From contig NC_019864.2 of assembly GCF_002234675.1 (NCBI RefSeq), positions 13,471,582 through 13,535,581 on the forward strand: 64,000 nucleotides of DNA. The letters run 5' to 3'. A program made the position numbers and the translations under genes. This DNA comes from Oryzias latipes (lineage: Eukaryota; Chordata; Actinopteri; Beloniformes; Adrianichthyidae). The stretch's first letter is position 1; each line of letters begins with the position of its first letter. Shown piece after piece: positions 39,521-52,100 of this stretch. A model generated the notes under the pieces. It was not told where the DNA came from and searched no databases. It saw nothing but the letters and a program-made list of their open reading frames with translations.

Positions 39521-42500
39521 ATGGGGGGCAACAGCCCGAGCCACCTCCCCGAAGAGAATAGAGGCAGGGGGGTAACTTTTGTGAAGGGCATTCGGGTGAG
39601 TGAAATGTCACAACAACGTGGAGTAGCATGTCACTTCTGGTGTTATTTTACACTTCAAGCTAGGATTTGTGGTTTATTTTGTGCTTGTCTTTTAGCAAGT
39701 CAAATTCACAATTTTTGATTCATAAACTAGTTTATGTCGTGTGTTTTCAATAATTAGTAGCCCAGTATTTTTTTTAGACAAAATGTACAATTAAGCTAAT
39801 CCACAAATAAAAAAGTTACTAAATATCTTTATGCCATTTGCATTAATTTATTAGAGGATCATTATTTCAATTACTCCCCTATTTTCTTTGTAAGATAATC
39901 ATTTTCTTTAAAAAAAATTCTTAACAACCTTAAAGTTTTTTTTTATTTTAAATTTTTATTTATTTCTTTTACTTTTTAATCCATGTTTTTTTATTTCCAT
40001 TAGTTTTTCTTATATTAAAGGCTGTATAAATAAAGTTTTAATATTCTGTTTGGTTCTAGAGAAAAAGGAAAAAGAAAAGAAAAGGGGAAAAAATATTGTT
40101 TGTTTAAGTAGACAGATTCCAAAATCCCAACGGTGACTAAATTATGTAAATATTTCACAAAATATATATATATAATAAAAATGTATAATTTTACTAGAGG
40201 GTTATTTTTTTCTGCAATTCTATTTATTTTATCGCAAAAAATATTAACTACCTAAAAGTTATTCATTTTTCATGATATTAGTTAATGTTATAAATCAATT
40301 TTTAGATTATATGCATTACTTTTTCTTATATTTAAAGCAAGCAAATAAAGTTTTGAATATTTTTTGTTCTGATGTAAAAAAAAAGTATGGTTTATTTAAA
40401 TAAACTTTTACACAGTATCTAAACTGTTATCTTATTTAACCTGGTTTAAGATTAATAATACAGGTTTTTAACAGTATTTCTAACCTAAAATAACTTTTTT
40501 AAGTTGATCTGTCTTTGGGGAAACAACACAACAAACACCAAGATAAAGATACAAATATTTTGATCAAAAGTGGTATTAATCTGGATTTTTCTTGTCAGCT
40601 CTCGGACAACGTCATCAACCGGATGAAGCTTTCCCCCAAAGGTTCCACTCCTCTGATCCTCTCTGAGCCTCAAACATCAGCTACCACTCCAGGTCCTGCA
40701 TCGCCCGTGCAAAGTTTGTCACCTCCTCTTCCTCAGGAAGCCTCACCACCCTCACAGCCTCTCCTTACCAAACTGGCCCCTCCTCCAGTGAAGTTTCACT
40801 CCCTTCCTCCTTCTTCAGTGGAGCCTGTGGAGTCCACCTCACCTGCAGAGGCCCAAACTTGCCCTTTTGTTTCTTCTGCACAGAGTAAAACACCAGCAGT
40901 GCCTGAATATCCGGTTTCTGTTGTGGAGTCGGTGACACCAACTCATTCAAAGCTAGAGGCCCAAACTCCTGCCCCGGTGCTTGAGCAAACGGCTGAACTC
41001 CTTAACCGTTCTCCTGGTGAGGAAACCCCCCCTGCATTTGAGCCTTCGTCCCAAACCCCTGCTGTGACAATCCAACCTGCTGCTGCTGCTGAGCCTCTGG
41101 AATCTGCTGCCCCGTCACCCGCAGAACCAGCTTCTCTGTCTCCCACTCTTGAATCTGCACAAGTTGAATCCCTACTTCCCTCGGCTCCCAGTGAAGCTGC
41201 AGAGACGACTCCATGTGCAGCCCCCCCTGCTGTGGTCACAGACGTGCCTTCGGTTCTGGAACCACCGGCTGGACCTGCATCACAACCGCCTGCTTCTTTA
41301 GAGGAAACCTCTCCTCCCTGCCATGATGAGCCATCTGCTGTTCCCACAGAAGAGTCTTTTGGAAAGTTTACAGCATCACCTCTTCCTGATCCAACCCTTC
41401 CAGCTGGGGGATCCACCATGAGCACATCTGGGCCTCCTCAGGATGAGGATGAGGAACCTTTTTGCCCAGTTTCTCCTCCTACAGCAGGTTGGTTGACTCT
41501 AATGCTCTTAACCGGAGCAGTGCCGAACCTGCCAAAGCCCTCATTATTTTCCAGCCGCTCCTCTCCATGTTGCAGCTTTTTACTCTCACATCACTTGATA
41601 CATTTGAAATCAGAACAGCAGAGATATCCGGAAGACTTGTGGGACGGTGGCCCTTGGATTCATCAGTAATTCATAACTAGAAAACTTAAGAAGATGCAAT
41701 AGGATACACTTTCATTTGTGAACGTTGAGCATTTCATCAATGCACAACTCCCTTTTTTAGTGTTTTATTCATTTAATTTCTACTTGACTCTCTATTTAAG
41801 CCCAAGCAGGTCCAAAAAGAGTCTGTCGGGTCACTTTGCAGGTGGCAAAGGGATTATTAACCTCTATTTCTGAATTTGACATGGAGTTTTGATGCATATA
41901 TTACTGTGGCTGTGAGATAAAAGATGCTGATCTAAAGACAGTTCGTTCAGTCAGAATGAGGGACACAAAAACTATGTAAGAAACTTCTCTGAAGAGGAAT
42001 TTTTCCCCCCCAACTTTATCAAGCAACTAGTTTTAACAGAAATGATTACAAACAAATTCTATTTGTATGATTCACCTCATTAATTCATCTAAAACATGTA
42101 TTTTCATACGCAGCTCTGCCCATTTCTCCTGAAGAGGTAGAAGAAGATCTGAGGCGAAGGATCAAGGCAGAGATGGAGAAAGATCTGCAGCAGGAGATGA
42201 ACCAGAGGAGGCAGGAACTGGAGCGACAGTAAGGACAGAAAACCACAGCTATGGGAATCCGCTACATACTGCCATGACTGTTTGGTGATAGATAATTGAT
42301 TAGGCTGTTTATTTAAGCATCAACTGTCATTAAAATTTAAAATAGGTGAAAGTCCCACTCTGGTCATCTTTTGATCTATTATAAAAGCATTCCCAGTGCT
42401 CTTTTAATTATGATTTTACCATTTTTAGTCCAAAAAAAAATAAAAGAATCAGTGGTTTTCTAGGTCATACTTTCTGCAGAGCAGCAGCAGTACATTAGAA

Positions 42501-44238
42501 ATTTGCCTCTGAGTTGTGGGTGGGACTGTTGGTGTGGAGTAAGCCCACCGCCCGTCCCTTCCCCATTGCTCGTGGCATTTTTTCATCTGCTCCCGATTCA
42601 CAACGATTTGAAGAAAGAAATACTCAGATATGCAACTTTAAGTTGAATTTTCTTTATATGTGTCATCAATCATTAGAAAAATGCCACCAAAAATGTTAAA
42701 CACAATCTTTATTTAAGTGGATCTTTATTTAGTTTAACTTGTATGCCAGTAATAGTTTGTTTCACCTGCAGCATTTATGAATCTGATTATTCTCTTTATT
42801 ATCCCGTAGACTCTGTCTTGAAAAAGCGCTCTTGTCTTTTTCAAAGCTCTGCAGGAACGCTAACGTTACAGTCGTATTTGGTAACAATCATCTGCCGATA
42901 AACTCACTTCTGTGCTCTTCATGCAGGCTGGAGGAGATGAGGGCTCGAGCTGAAGCTGAGGCAAAGGCCGCATCCCGGGCTCGGGTAGAGGAGCAGGTGA
43001 AGAAGACTCTGGAGGAGGAGAAGGCGGCCTATGTGGAAAAGCTGACAGAGTCCATCGCAAAAGAGCGCATCAAGTCCGAAGATGAGAAGCTGGCAGCACA
43101 GCTTTATGTGAGCAGAAACACACAAAAATGCAGCTTTTGTGTCACGTTCTCCTCTGTAGACTGGATTGTTTCATCCTCTTATTGTTCTTTGCATTTCTTA
43201 CACTTACCTTGTTTCAGTGGATGGAGCTGAAGGTGAGTCTGAACAGATTTATTTCTCCCTCCCGTGCATGTCTAACTGTTCTTCTAATCACATAAACTTG
43301 TGTCAATCACCACTTCTCAGTTCTTTTTAAAGAAAGGCAAAAATGGGGTCTCAGAAGCACATTAAAAAGTGGGTTACACTGCAGTACATGGAGTTTTGCA
43401 GCCGTGCTCAAATCTCTAAATGTCCAATGCATGCAGGCTCGCCAGCTTGAGGAGAAAGAGGAGGAGCTGAAGAAGAGGGAGGAGCTTCGAAAGAAACAAG
43501 TCGCAAAGCTTGAAGCAAAGGTGAGTTAACGTTTAAAGATGGATCTTTTCGCTTTAAAACCCAAGTTTTTATTTGATTTATTATTTGTAATGTATGTAAA
43601 ATTGTTGATTTGTTTATTTTTTTTGCTACACTCCAGCAGCAACAGGAGGAAATAAAACATAATTTCTAATGCTGTTGCCATTTCTGGCCGCCAGAGGCCA
43701 GCAACACACACTGAATTCCTGTGAGGCAAATTGGATGTTATATTGATCTCATCTGTATTGTTTTCCTCCGGGTAGTGTGCACAGTTTTACAGAGTGTCAG
43801 CTGAGAGCTTCCAGAAAGGCAAAGAGGAGACTGAAAGCCGTTTTTTGTAAGTGATTTTACATAATTGATTTAAAAACAGGACTTGGAATGCTGCACACTC
43901 CAACTGACAAACAATAGAATAAAAACTGAATGCTATAATAAAAATTTATATCTATTTTATGTTTTGTTTTTCGGCTTTTGTCATTAGGCGTTTCAACATC
44001 CAGCCAGTGTGTGGGGATCTGCAGAGTCAGATACTGAAGTGCTACAAGGAGAACGCTGGAAGAACCCTGATGTGTTCGAGCATCGCATCAGCCTACATGC
44101 AGTGTGTGAACAAAGCCAAAAAGGTACAAAATTCACTTTTTTAGCAGTAATGGTACATCATTCCTCTTAACCAGTAAGAAAAGAATTCCATTCTGTTTTT
44201 TTTCTCTAATGCAGGATAAACTTGTCCCTGGAGGCTAA
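39521..44238 (+). CDS. chchd3: MICOS subunit of the MIC19/MIC25 (CHCHD3/CHCHD6) family with large Pro/Ser-rich insert
   Basis: This family works on the inner-membrane side of mitochondria, holding cristae junctions. Nine coding exons join in phase: 39521-39595, 40599-41487, 42114-42228, 42927-43107, 43218-43232, 43437-43520, 43776-43846, 43988-44123 and 44215-44238, giving 529 residues; human CHCHD3 and CHCHD6 have about 230. The MGG start fits N-myristoylation; VKGIRLSDNVINRMK is the family N-terminal motif. A 296-codon exon then adds low-complexity Pro/Ser/Thr/Glu/Ala sequence, followed by a long charged coiled coil and a CHCH domain with two CX9C pairs (PVCGDLQSQILKC and CSSIASAYMQC). The C-terminal domain and the link to slc35b4 favour chchd3, but a chchd6 ohnolog is possible. 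The exon-2 donor (gttggt) is weak. Confidence 0.85.
42345..42732 (-). mobile_element. TTAA-type MITE, copy E (internally deleted)
   Basis: Starts gaaagtcccactctggtcatctttt and ends gtggatctttattt; the middle is shortened relative to copy G. It lies in intron 3 of the MICOS gene. Confidence 0.65.
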
Positions 44239-45418
44239 TGTGGACCGCTTGATGAGAGCCACAACTTTAAAGAAATAAAACCAGGAGTCACATCTAACCT
44301 GGGATATACCTGAAAATGTGCCATATTTCCAGAGTTAATTGTAGGTGTAGTAAAGGGGATGGCTAGAGTCACAAAGCTTCAAGTTATAGTTACACTACGT
44401 ATTGATCACTATAAAGGTTGTCATAGATTTGTTTAATACATTTTACATGCTTTAATGGCACCTGAGTGTTAACATAAATATGTGTAAAGGTTTTGACACA
44501 TATGGAAAACATCAATAAATGTTATTTTGACAATTACTGGACTGCTTGATGGAAATAATGTGTGTTTTTTAGTCTCTTGGGGGAGCACTTGCATTTCGGA
44601 TGCCCGTCACTGAAAGAGCTCCTCTAATATGAGGAGGTGCAGATGGTGGCTGTTCTTATTCATGTCTCCTGAGTTCTCCTCCACCGACATTTTCATGTAG
44701 TCCAGGCTCCACCGGCTTTATAAAGTTTGCAACGCCTGCTAAAAGACAGACCTTGGAAGTCCTCGAATTGGACCCTACAAGCTCAAATCTCCACTACGTT
44801 CCTTCTTTCTTTTGTCTTTTAACTGTTGCCGGGCACTTTTAATTGAATTTGAAAACTGCAAAAGTAGAAATGCTTAAAACTGTGCTAACTGAAACCGCAG
44901 CAGTGCTTCATCAGATGAAGTGTGAATGTAGCTGTCATGTGATTTCTCGTCCACCGTGTTCTGCTTTGTCTCAGAAGGACTCGTCTGTTTCTGCATATGT
45001 GCTGTTAGTGCAGGCGCAGTCTCTGACAGAAAAACCTAGACGAGGAAAAACAGAAGTGAAGCTGAACTTGGCAGACCAAAGCTAACGTCAGTCAGCCACA
45101 CAGGAATTAGTCCCCACTTGACCTGACTTTGTGTGGCTTTTTCCTTTCTAACAAACTCAGAGTACACATTTGTGGCTTAGAGGAACAGCCACAATTTTTA
45201 CTTCTGTTTTGGTTTTATTTTTACTTATAGAGTTGGTTTTTTTGTCAGGATTCACACTTTACCCGAGTCAAATGAAATGCTCAAGAAAATTCTCCTTTTT
45301 CAATTAGGTGAATTTAGAATCAAATAGAATCAAAGCAGATAGAATTATAGTGAATCAACCGACAATTAAAAGAAGCAACAAAAAGGAAAAAATGATTATA
45401 GAAAGTCTATCCAAACAG

Positions 45419-45755
45419 CTTTAAAGATTTACAATGATCTTCTTTTATCTATTTTCAAAGTGTTGCCAGTGGTCTTTTAATTCTGTTAATGCCGTTTTTT
45501 ATCAAAACCCAAAAACCTGTGTTGTTTTCTTGGACATAGTTTCTGCATCTCTGAGTTGTTGGTGAAACTGTTGGTGTGGAGCGACCCTTCCCATCATCCA
45601 TCTGTTTACATGCTCTCCCGGTAGCTTACAGTCCCTTACAACCTCAAACAAACATTACAGACACAACAACAGAAATGGTAGCAATATTGGAGCCATCCAG
45701 CCGTACACTTTGGAGCCAGATAGTTCCGTGTTTTAAAAAGCATGCTTCTCATATG
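45419..45755 (-). mobile_element. TTAA-type MITE, copy F (partial)
   Basis: tttaaagatttacaatgatcttc ... gttgccagtggtcttttaattctg ... ccatctgtttacatgctctccc ... atccagccgtacactttggagccagata follows the order of copy G and then breaks off into another repeat. Confidence 0.6.
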
Positions 45756-45756
45756 T

Positions 45757-46215
45757 CACTACCAAAACGGAGTCTCTGATTGATCAAGGTATAGCTGTTT
45801 GGCGTGTAACCCTTGTGCTATCCTAGGCACTTTACCATTGGGAGTTGGGTCATCTAGACCCACTAGACAGTGCTCTGAACCTTTTTTCTTCAATGATTTG
45901 TGATCTTCACTGGTGTCCATGGATTACATGAAATCTTTCCACCTTTATCCACCTTTGTCATGGTAGGGAGAACACGTCAATGTAAGAGTGGGGTCATAGG
46001 GTCATAGGTGGGGTCACAAGGGTTAAGCAGTCAGAAGTTCAACCAGTTGTGCTTTCATACCCGGTTTGTGCATAGAGCAGACTTTAAAAATTGCGTAGCG
46101 TTAAGTGGACACAAGAGTTATGAACGCAGGGGCCTGAAACTGAGGTTTACGGGTCCTTACACAGACTTGTCATTCAAAGTGCTCACCTGAGCGCCAGTTA
46201 CTGAGGGCGCTTTGT
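45757..46215. repeat. Dispersed repeat, second copy, split by a piggyBac-like MITE
   Basis: This shares its word order with 36085-36340. The two halves (45757-45805 and 46027-46215) are separated by the MITE at 45810-46022, which shows that this repeat was in place first. Confidence 0.55.
45810..46022. mobile_element. piggyBac-like MITE, 213 bp
   Basis: The ends CCCTTGTGCTATCCTAGG and gtcacaaGGG are terminal inverted repeats (CCCTTGTG/CACAAGGG) flanked by TTAA on the right (46023-46026) and gTAA on the left (45806-45809). That is the TTAA target and CCC-start layout of piggyBac-type elements; I recall MITEs with this head in many fish. There is no coding frame. Confidence 0.75.
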
Positions 46216-46278
46216 ACATAGCTTTACATTGAACACCCAAACAATTGGATCTGCTTTGAATTCTCTAGTAGAAACACC

Positions 46279-47300
46279 TAGGCATGTGACGATGACCGCA
46301 TCACTGCACATTTTTTTTGTTGAAAGTTTTTCATTGTTGTTGAAAGTTCTGCATATGGTGCGTGATTGGAACTATAATCAACACATGAAACACATTCATC
46401 TTTGCTGATAATTTACTTTTTCTGCTAGTCCTGTGTTCAGATGTCTAGGGTTTCTGGGGTAAACCTTTTATTACTGTTCTCCTTCACTCCCTGCACGCGG
46501 CTCTCACACCCTCTACGCTGCACGTGCGCGGTTTCAGAAGCACACACACACACACACACATCCTCATTCTACAACAGAAGTTTCCGTCTCGCGAGGAAAT
46601 ACTGTGTTCTAAGTATTCATTTCCATTGTATTCATTTCCATTACAAGCTGTGTGCGTTCTTGAGTGCGCGACACGGCTGCCCGCCGGAGGATTTTGTGTT
46701 GTGGGGAGTTGTTTATTTTCTGTTCACCTTCACTTCATAACACCAAACATGAATGCGCACTGTTAGATTTCGATGAATATCACTACATGTTTTGTTTGGG
46801 AACTATTTTGTGCAGCGCAAAGATACGTATCTGTATAAACAAAGGCGGAGCCTCCTGCCCCGTGTTCTTCATGGGTGTCAGGCTTCATGGCTACCGGAAA
46901 GGTGACAAAGTGTCTGTAGTCTCGTTTATTACTGGGCAATATATAATATTCTGAGAAGATGTCTGTACCAGAGAGCACAGGTGATACTCACGTGCAGCTC
47001 CAGAGCGGTCCGCTGCAGAAGAATCAACACGCACCCCCAACACACTTGTGTGTGCTCCTTCCTCCTTCACATGCAGCGGCTGACACACATTCACATAGTC
47101 ATTCTACAACACCTATATTGTTAGTTCATTAGTTAGATAGGTAGTTTTTACTGTTATTTGATAATAAAGAATACTGCGTTGTAATTGTATTCATTTATGA
47201 CGTGGCCTACGAGGGAGTTTTTGTTTGGTGGGGGGGAACACCGTGCCCCCTGCTGGTTCATCACCGCGGTGATCAAAAATCCCACACCGTCACACCGCTG
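46279..47300. mobile_element. Non-autonomous hAT-like element, about 1 kb
   Basis: The left end TAGGCATGTGACGATGACCG and the reverse complement of the right end, CAGCGGTGTGACGGTGTGGG, are imperfect inverted repeats of the hAT CAGnGGTGTGACG type. The flanking octamers do not match, so the copy is old or its ends are eroded. No transposase frame is seen. A CA repeat lies inside near 46540. Confidence 0.55.
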
Positions 47301-49194
47301 ATATAAGTTACAAACTCAAGTCTCTTTTTTTTCTCCTGAAAGAAAAACAGTTTGAATTTTCCTCTTAGAGGACAGTTTTGTTGAGCATCCTTGTCCTCCA
47401 AAGCAGATTTGCATGTTCCCTGAATATCATCAGTGCTGAATGATGCGAGTTTAGCTGCACTTGGACGGCAATGCGTTTGATGTTATGCAATCAATCCTTT
47501 CATTGATTCTGCTATAACAAAGCGTCACCAAGGACAAATCTGAGTCTTCATAGTCCTGGAGTGTGGTTGTTACATAACAGCGCTTTGTGTGTGCGTGTGT
47601 GCACTTTCTTGTTTGCCTTTTGCGATTGAGTGAGTGTGCACGCTTCTCCTCCAGAGTCTACGATTCAGACCACAGATCAGCAGTTGAACTGCTTTGTCTC
47701 CAGTTCAGGTAAAATGCTACTGACCGCGTCTCTAAATGAAATGTGGCTTACATAAACCTTGGGGGCGTTAAAGTCAATGTCCTGAATACATCTGTGTCTC
47801 CAGCTGCAAATCATTCCTTGTGAATCTCCCTAAAATCTTTCAATTTAATTCCAATTTCTAGTTTCTTTTACATCTTACATCTTCATCTTCATTTAGATCT
47901 TTTTACATCAGTTTTTCTATCTTCATCTTTTAATGTCAGAATGATGATCAGGATACAGCACTCTGTTTCTTTGAGCAATAAATTTGTGTGTTATAGTCTT
48001 TAGACGGAGAACAAAAACAAAGACGACTCCAGCAGCTTTACAAATGATTTCAGTGGTTCTGATTGTTGTCTTAAACCTCTATGTTGGCAGGGTTTGACAT
48101 TTGTGAAGCTTGTTTGCTGCACATTTCACAGTCGGTTAAGTTACAAAGAGTGAATTGACTGCATCCCTTTTTTTAATTCTTGTTGCTTGCACAGATCTGG
48201 TGGTCCAACAAGCTTTGGCAAGAAATGTGATCTAGCTTTGTCATGAAGCAGTAGTAGTTAAAAGGTGCTGCCTCACTGTGACATTTCAGTCTTTCTGTCT
48301 CATAAATTTTAGTTAAAAATCTGAAAGTTCCTTTTCCTGGTGTGACTTGCATTAATTCCAGTAAAAACAAATAGTCTTTCAACCAGAAACAAACATTGAA
48401 GCTCAGTTAATTGTTATTCGTTATGAAGCAAAATTCAAACTTTTAGAAAAGTTGACAAACTTGAAATTTTTTTAATTTTTATTAGAAAAGCTGCAAAATG
48501 TCCAAACCCAGAAAAGACTTCCAGTATCCTCCAGAGGAGGAGTTTGGTGTGGAGCTCAGGAGCTGAGATGACTCAGCTTTCACAGCCTTCCCTCTTGGCA
48601 TCTTCAGAGCGGGCAGATGAAAGGAGGTGATGAAGCGAGTCACTGTGTGGTCAGCTGACACACTTCAGAAGAACGTATTCTGGGAAAGGAAGCTCTGCTC
48701 CGGGACACGCATCCGTACAAACGCCTTAGGTCCTTGACGGCAAAACAATTATTTCATTTCCCGTTGCACCGGTGGAATGCGGCGTGACATTTCTTCTCTA
48801 TAAGTCCTGCCCTCTCTCTCTCGCAAGCTCCATATGGATACTATTACATCCTTCCTTTTTTGAGGGAATTTCCCGGTTTAGGTGTTTTCCTCTGAAGCAG
48901 TTACAGATATGAGTTGTTTTTCTTGTTTACTCAAAAAAAACCTGTTAACCGAAAACTAAGACACAAATCTGGGTCTAAGGTTACAAACATCAGGACAGAT
49001 ATTTGTCAAAGGAACTTGAAATGATTGTCTGGTTGGTTATGTGTGTATCTACACAGCATCTATTGTCAATCTGATATGCTTCATGAGTATTTCTATCATA
49101 CAGGCATCCGATGCTGACCAATAACGATGTGAATGATGTGAACCCTGAGCAGTCCCTCCACGTTTGTGCGTTTTCATGACTCACCGGTACAATA

Positions 49195-52100
49195 ATGACT
49201 GTACCAGAGCGGCGGATAAAAGGGCTCACGTTGACTGTGAAGAGGAGAGAGATAGGCGAGTGGGCTGAGCTCACTCTGACACCTCTGTCTCAGAGCTCTT
49301 CTGCTGCTCAGAGCAAACACACCTACCAAGAGGACTGCGCCATGATAATCCCGGCAAAGGCATGGCTGGCTTTCAGCCTGGGAGAGGACGTGTGGCGAGA
49401 AAAGGACCATTTGGGACAGGTAAGTATCTGTAATGATCACATTTTGTCCTATTTTTGGGATCGTAGTTGTAATGCTGGTTGTAGTTTTGCTTTTAGTGTA
49501 TTTCTGAACCAGTTAGTCAGCTTTGGATGCACTGAATGAGAAGTCTTCCTTGTATTTTTAAACCTTTGCTAACTCTAAAGTTGGGTGGATTCATGAGAAT
49601 GTCAAAAGTAGGTTTATATCATCAGTTTCCAGGACTTTACTGCACATCATCCCATCAACACCTCCTTTTATAAAATTTAAGTGTTTGTTGTGTTTATTGC
49701 AGAGGCAATCGCGTATTCTTTGTTGAGTCATTTTGTGTCTTAGCTAACGATCCTCATGGTCCATTAAAGTCCCACTCCAATCATCTTTTGAGTTATTTTT
49801 AAAGTGTTGTCTTTGAATTATGATTATGCTGTTTTTAGGCCAAATTAAAAAACAGTGTTGTTTTCTAGTGCAGAGTGGCAGTAGTTCTGTAGAAATTCCC
49901 CCCTGAGTTGTGGGCGGGATTACTGGTGCGGAGCAACCCCGCCCCCTACTTCCTGTCATCCATCTGTTTACATGCTTTCCTGCTAGCCTACAGCCCCTCA
50001 CACCCACAACCTAACATTATTGGTGTAACAAAAATGGCGAGCGAAATCTATGCTATCCAGCCGTACAGTTTTGAGCCACGTGCCAGGTCAGACTATGAAA
50101 CCGGAGCTTGTGGCTTACTGCTGTAGCTTCCACAACACAACTACATGCTTTATCCAACAGCATATCTGTGTCTGCTCCTCAGTCTCTATTATTTGAATAA
50201 AGAAATACTCAGAAAAGCATTTTTAAGGTTAATTGTCTTAATATATGCCCTCCGTCATCAGACAAAAGCCACACGAAAATATTAAAAACATAGTTTTTTA
50301 CTTGGAGTGGGTCTTTAAACACTCTCTCATCCTCCACTGACTCTTTGCGGTGACATACTTGGACCACTTCAGGGTTTTTTAATGCATCAACCCCTAATCC
50401 CCAACACAAACACCATTCTAACATTTTGATCCTATTTCTTCTTTGTCTTCTTTCATCACAGGTGAGACGATAAAGATTCAGACCTTAATAACATCAGAGT
50501 GGTAAATCTCTGAACTCCTCTCTAGCTAATCATCCTTCAGCCTTAAAGAAATTGATATTTCTGATAATTCTGTCCGTTATCCTTTGGTGCTGATCTTCTG
50601 AATTACCATCATCACATCAAGCCTGATGTGTAAACAAGTGCCTCATGAACAATGATGAAAAGCCCAGGAAATGGTTTTCATGACTCATCTGTCACAAGGC
50701 TGATTGCTTTAAATCCAGGAAGCAAAGCTGGGGCATGGGGACGTGACACATGTCCCACTTTAAGCCTTTTATATCACAAGCTGTTGTTGGTCAAGGAGGT
50801 AAATAGATTTATTTGTCAGTGCCATCATTTCTGAGACAGAAGTGAGTTTGGACCAAGAGGTCAACTTCCCAAAACCTCACCAGTGTCATACTTACCGGTA
50901 CTTACCTCTTAACCACTCTATCACTTATCACAACAGTTCAAAGCTTGATGCTTTCAGTGTTTTTTTTGTAATTTACTGTTTTGAGACAATATGCTTTATC
51001 ATTCATCTGTTAAACACTGCAAACCGGCTGAGAAATTCTTGCTAAAATACATCAAAAGGATCTCAAATCTACAGCGTTCAGAGTTAATCATGAAGTGAAA
51101 CGCACCTCACCAGCTTCCTGCTTTGGTTTTTCCCCAGCAAATGACCACAATGAGGTCAAAAGGTCCTAAAAATCTGTTTTGGTTTTAAACAGTGTTTAAA
51201 TCATACTGCTTAGAGCTGCTAGACACTAAATGCATCAAACCAAGTCTCCACTCTACCAAACAGGGTGCGTACAAAGTTCATAAGCTCATTCGTTGATAGG
51301 TTTTTATCTCTCTGACTCACAAGCACTTGATTCCACATATTCCTACCTTCCCCTTTCGAGGATAATGGCTTTCCCTGTCAGGTTAATGAACTCACTAAAG
51401 CCTGGAAAGAAGCTCATGTGGAGGAAGGCCCTCCACCTTTAGGGTGGGTTCATTTCCTGTCCCTCCTGCAATGTTTCCTCCAGCATTTGCTCATCCTATC
51501 CTGGTGATGGCCAGCTGACTCACTCCTGTCCTCAGACAGCAATGACACCACCCAAAAGCACGTGTCGAATTCAAGCTAGTGTAGAGGCCCTGAGTTTTAT
51601 TAAGATGTGTCACCGGTCCACTTAGGTGATGCATGGCATTGAGGTTCAACTCATTTTCTTTCACATTAAAGGTTTGCTGTTTTTCTTCTTTTTCTTGTAG
51701 ATGTAGCTTTAGAAACAAGATTCAAGGGAATGGAGAAGAAATGGAGAAAGTATTTGTCACTTAGAAATTTTCCTTCAATGTGAATCAAGGCTATTTGTGA
51801 ATAAACACAACTAACAAACCTGCTACACTTACAGTCCAGGACTGTAAGGACCATATATTTTTTTCTGTTTTTCTGCACCTTTGGGTAAAAATTTAGCTGT
51901 CAGCACATAATCAAAAGCTCACCAAAATTTGCACACTCCTAGTACCCGCTGAAAATGAATTGGGCGTAGTACATGACCCCCCCCCACACACACACACACA
52001 CCCACACACACTCACACAAAATGATGGCATCCCACCCAAAATCTCTTATGTGGCTTAAAATTAATATTTCAAAATCTGCTAACAAAATCAAAAGACATAT

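Larger units (their letters stand above)
44239..49194. other. Repeat-rich intergenic region after the MICOS gene
   Basis: AATAAA at 44274-44279 and 44514-44519 are candidate polyA signals of the MICOS gene. A TATA-like tttataaag lies near 44717 but has no convincing gene on either strand. Repeats listed separately fill 45419-47300. In 47300-49190 no exon is recognised; TGACTCAGC (48569-48577), an AP-1/MARE-like word, is the one notable site. Confidence 0.5.

Noticed and set aside
40943-41425. 160-codon minus-strand frame opposite the MICOS low-complexity exon
   Set aside because: It is the antisense shadow of a repetitive, GC-rich exon; the plus-strand frame is joined to conserved exons.
44600-44800. 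TATA-like tttataaag with a short minus-strand frame nearby
   Set aside because: The frame is only about 29 codons and unrecognised, with no splice partner; too little to support a gene.
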